From contig DFPL01000021.1 in assembly GCA_002377245.1 (NCBI GenBank), forward strand, positions 7,496 through 30,403: 22,908 bases of DNA, read 5' to 3'. The notes below the pieces were generated by a model that did not search any database, was not told the origin of the DNA, and saw only the letters and a list, made by a program, of their open reading frames with translations. Shown piece by piece: positions 21,883 to 22,908 of this stretch. The DNA comes from Enterobacteriaceae bacterium UBA3516 (lineage in GTDB: Bacteria > Pseudomonadota > Gammaproteobacteria > Enterobacterales > Enterobacteriaceae). Position 1 is the first letter of the stretch. Each line of letters begins with the position of its first letter. A program made the translations under genes and the position numbers.

Positions 21883-21906
21883 CGCGGCAATCGAATGACT
21901 GCCGCG
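21883..21906 (-). terminator. Hairpin between xthA and ynjE
   Basis: CGCGGCA and TGCCGCG form a 7-bp stem, extendable by G·U and T-A pairs, around a short loop and followed by only TTTC. It lies 14 nt past the xthA stop and may terminate xthA partially, leaving ynjE–nudG dependent on read-through or an unseen promoter. Confidence 0.5.
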
Positions 21907-21920
21907 AGGTGAGAGGGATA

Positions 21921-22730
21921 TTAGTCGACCTTGAAGGTTGCCCATACCGGGGCATGGTCGGATGGTTTTTCCATCCCGCGAATCTCATAATCGATGCCGG
22001 TTGCGATGCAGCGCTCTGCCAGCGGTGCGCTTGCCAGCAGCAGGTCTATGCGCAGTCCACGGTTATCGTCAAAACCTTTTGAGCGGTAATCAAACCAGGA
22101 GAAGCGTTCATTGTTGTCCGGGTTGGCAGCGCGCCAGGTGTCCACCAGCCCCCAGTTGATCAGACGGTCCATCCATTCACGTTCTTCCGGCAGGAATGAG
22201 CATTTACCGGTACGCAACCAGCGCTTACGGTTATCTTCACCAATGCCGATATCCAGATCGGTGGGGCTGATGTTGACATCTCCCATGATCAGCACTGGGT
22301 TATCTTTCTTCAGTTCGGTTTCAACGTAGTTTTGCAGGTCCTGGTAAAACTTCTCTTTAGCCGGGAACTTCGTCGGGTGGTCGCGGCTCTCGCCCTGTGG
22401 GAAGTAACCATTGATGACAGTGATATTTCCCAGCGGGGAGGGGATCTCCGCCATGATGATGCGACGCTGCGCTTCTTCACCGTCGTCCGGGAAACCACGG
22501 CGAACGGAAATTGGCGTGGCTTTGGTCAACAGCGCAACACCGTAATGACCTTTTTGCCCGTGATAGAAGACGTTGTAACCCAGTTTGGCAACGTCTTCGA
22601 GCGGGAACATGTCGTCATGGACTTTCGTCTCCTGCAGGCCAATGACGTCAGGCTGATGCTGTTCGACAATCGCTTCCAGTTGATGAGGACGTGCTCGCAG
22701 GCCGTTGATATTAAAAGAGACAAATTTCAT
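21921..22730 (-). CDS. xthA: Exodeoxyribonuclease III (AP endonuclease)
   Basis: XthA is the main AP endonuclease and 3'-repair phosphodiesterase of base-excision repair. The protein is 269 residues, one more than E. coli, because of a changed C-terminus (ATFKVD). All active-site residues occupy the standard numbers: E34, Y109, D151, N153, D229, D258 and H259. The ATG at 22730 (MKFVSFNINGLRARP) is chosen on family homology; in-frame codons upstream to 22805 are not conserved. The Shine-Dalgarno is weak. In E. coli the gene is RpoS-dependent, and the single upstream −10-like TGCTACCAT fits partly. Confidence 0.96.
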   Translation of the reverse strand: MKFVSFNINGLRARPHQLEAIVEQHQPDVIGLQETKVHDDMFPLEDVAKLGYNVFYHGQKGHYGVALLTKATPISVRRGFPDDGEEAQRRIIMAEIPSPLGNITVINGYFPQGESRDHPTKFPAKEKFYQDLQNYVETELKKDNPVLIMGDVNISPTDLDIGIGEDNRKRWLRTGKCSFLPEEREWMDRLINWGLVDTWRAANPDNNERFSWFDYRSKGFDDNRGLRIDLLLASAPLAERCIATGIDYEIRGMEKPSDHAPVWATFKVD

Positions 22731-22763
22731 AGTCGCTGCCAATGCAAGGTGAATAGTGCAAGG

Positions 22764-22772
22764 ATGGTAGCA
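22764..22772 (-). promoter_or_regulatory. xthA: Extended −10 candidate of xthA
   Basis: On the minus strand TGCTACCAT has the TGn extension and a CTACCAT core loosely similar to the RpoS-preferred CTAYRCT. RNA would start near 22757, about 27 nt before the ATG. Confidence 0.35.
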
Positions 22773-22828
22773 GAATTTACGTCGTCTGTTATCCGCTTCG
22801 CCCAATTACTGCGACAGATAATGCCGAC

Positions 22829-22855
22829 GGTGCAATATTTGCACCATTTCGGCGC
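22829..22855. promoter_or_regulatory. Palindrome and NtrC-like element at the right edge
   Basis: GGTGCAA–TAT–TTGCACC (22829–22845) is a perfect inverted repeat. The overlapping GCACCATTTCGGCGC (22841–22855) matches 12 of 15 positions of the NtrC-type element GCACCATTTTAGTGC. In E. coli the gene divergent from xthA is astC, whose sigma-54 promoter is NtrC-activated. The target gene is outside the window. Confidence 0.4.
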
Positions 22856-22908
22856 GTTTTGCCCTCGAACAGGGCGTAAAGGGCCGATAAATTTCGCGAG
22901 CGATCACA

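Noticed and set aside
22731..22805. 25-residue N-terminal extension of XthA
   Set aside because: The extension lies over the promoter region, contains no family sequence, and MKFVSFNINGL is the invariant start.

Overview
The window is chromosomal DNA from a member of the Enterobacteriaceae, a close relative of Escherichia coli. Almost every protein is recognisable as an E. coli K-12 orthologue. The order gapA–msrB–yeaC–ydjLKJIHG–ydjF–ydjE–pncA–ansA–sppA–ydjA–selD–topB–gdhA–ynjH–nudG–ynjE–xthA follows the K-12 order, with local losses: ynjI between topB and gdhA, ynjF between ynjE and nudG, and ynjABCD between ynjE and xthA are all absent. I cannot name the genus from sequence alone; Citrobacter/Enterobacter-type relatives fit. 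I see no rRNA, tRNA, insertion sequence, prophage or CRISPR array.

Region 1 (1–1440) is housekeeping: the 5' part of gapA (minus strand, cut by the window edge) with a multi-promoter leader, divergent from msrB and yeaC. Region 2 (about 1440–10540) is the ydj sugar-acid catabolism locus. A six-gene operon (ydjL dehydrogenase, ydjK transporter, ydjJ dehydrogenase, ydjI class II aldolase, ydjH PfkB kinase, ydjG aldo-keto reductase) is followed by its DeoR-type regulator ydjF and a second, paralogous transporter, ydjE. The logic is uptake, redox adjustment by two zinc dehydrogenases, phosphorylation by YdjH, cleavage by YdjI to DHAP and an aldehyde, and reduction of the aldehyde by YdjG. The ten-base word CAGATTTAAA occurs twice, 21 bp apart, against the ydjL −35 box and once inverted upstream of the ydjF promoter. 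It is the best candidate for the so far unknown YdjF operator.

Region 3 (10544–14380) is on the minus strand: the ansA–pncA operon (asparaginase I and nicotinamidase) and sppA (signal peptide peptidase). Region 4 (14381–18365) is on the plus strand: ydjA (nitroreductase), selD (selenophosphate synthetase), topB (topoisomerase III) and a 57-codon gene with its own terminator that I do not recognise, sitting where E. coli has ynjI. Region 5 (18366–22908) holds gdhA (minus), ynjH (plus, small secreted protein), an ynjE–nudG pair (minus) and xthA (minus). The right edge appears to enter the control region of whatever lies divergent to xthA (astC in E. coli).

The window is mostly a well-conserved backbone. 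The points most worth checking are the putative YdjF operator, the orphan 57-aa gene with 21-bp-spaced repeats upstream, the YnjE homologue without a signal peptide, a near-consensus Cra site between msrB and yeaC, and interlocked convergent terminators between the small gene and gdhA. All motif matches were made by eye; no database search was run.
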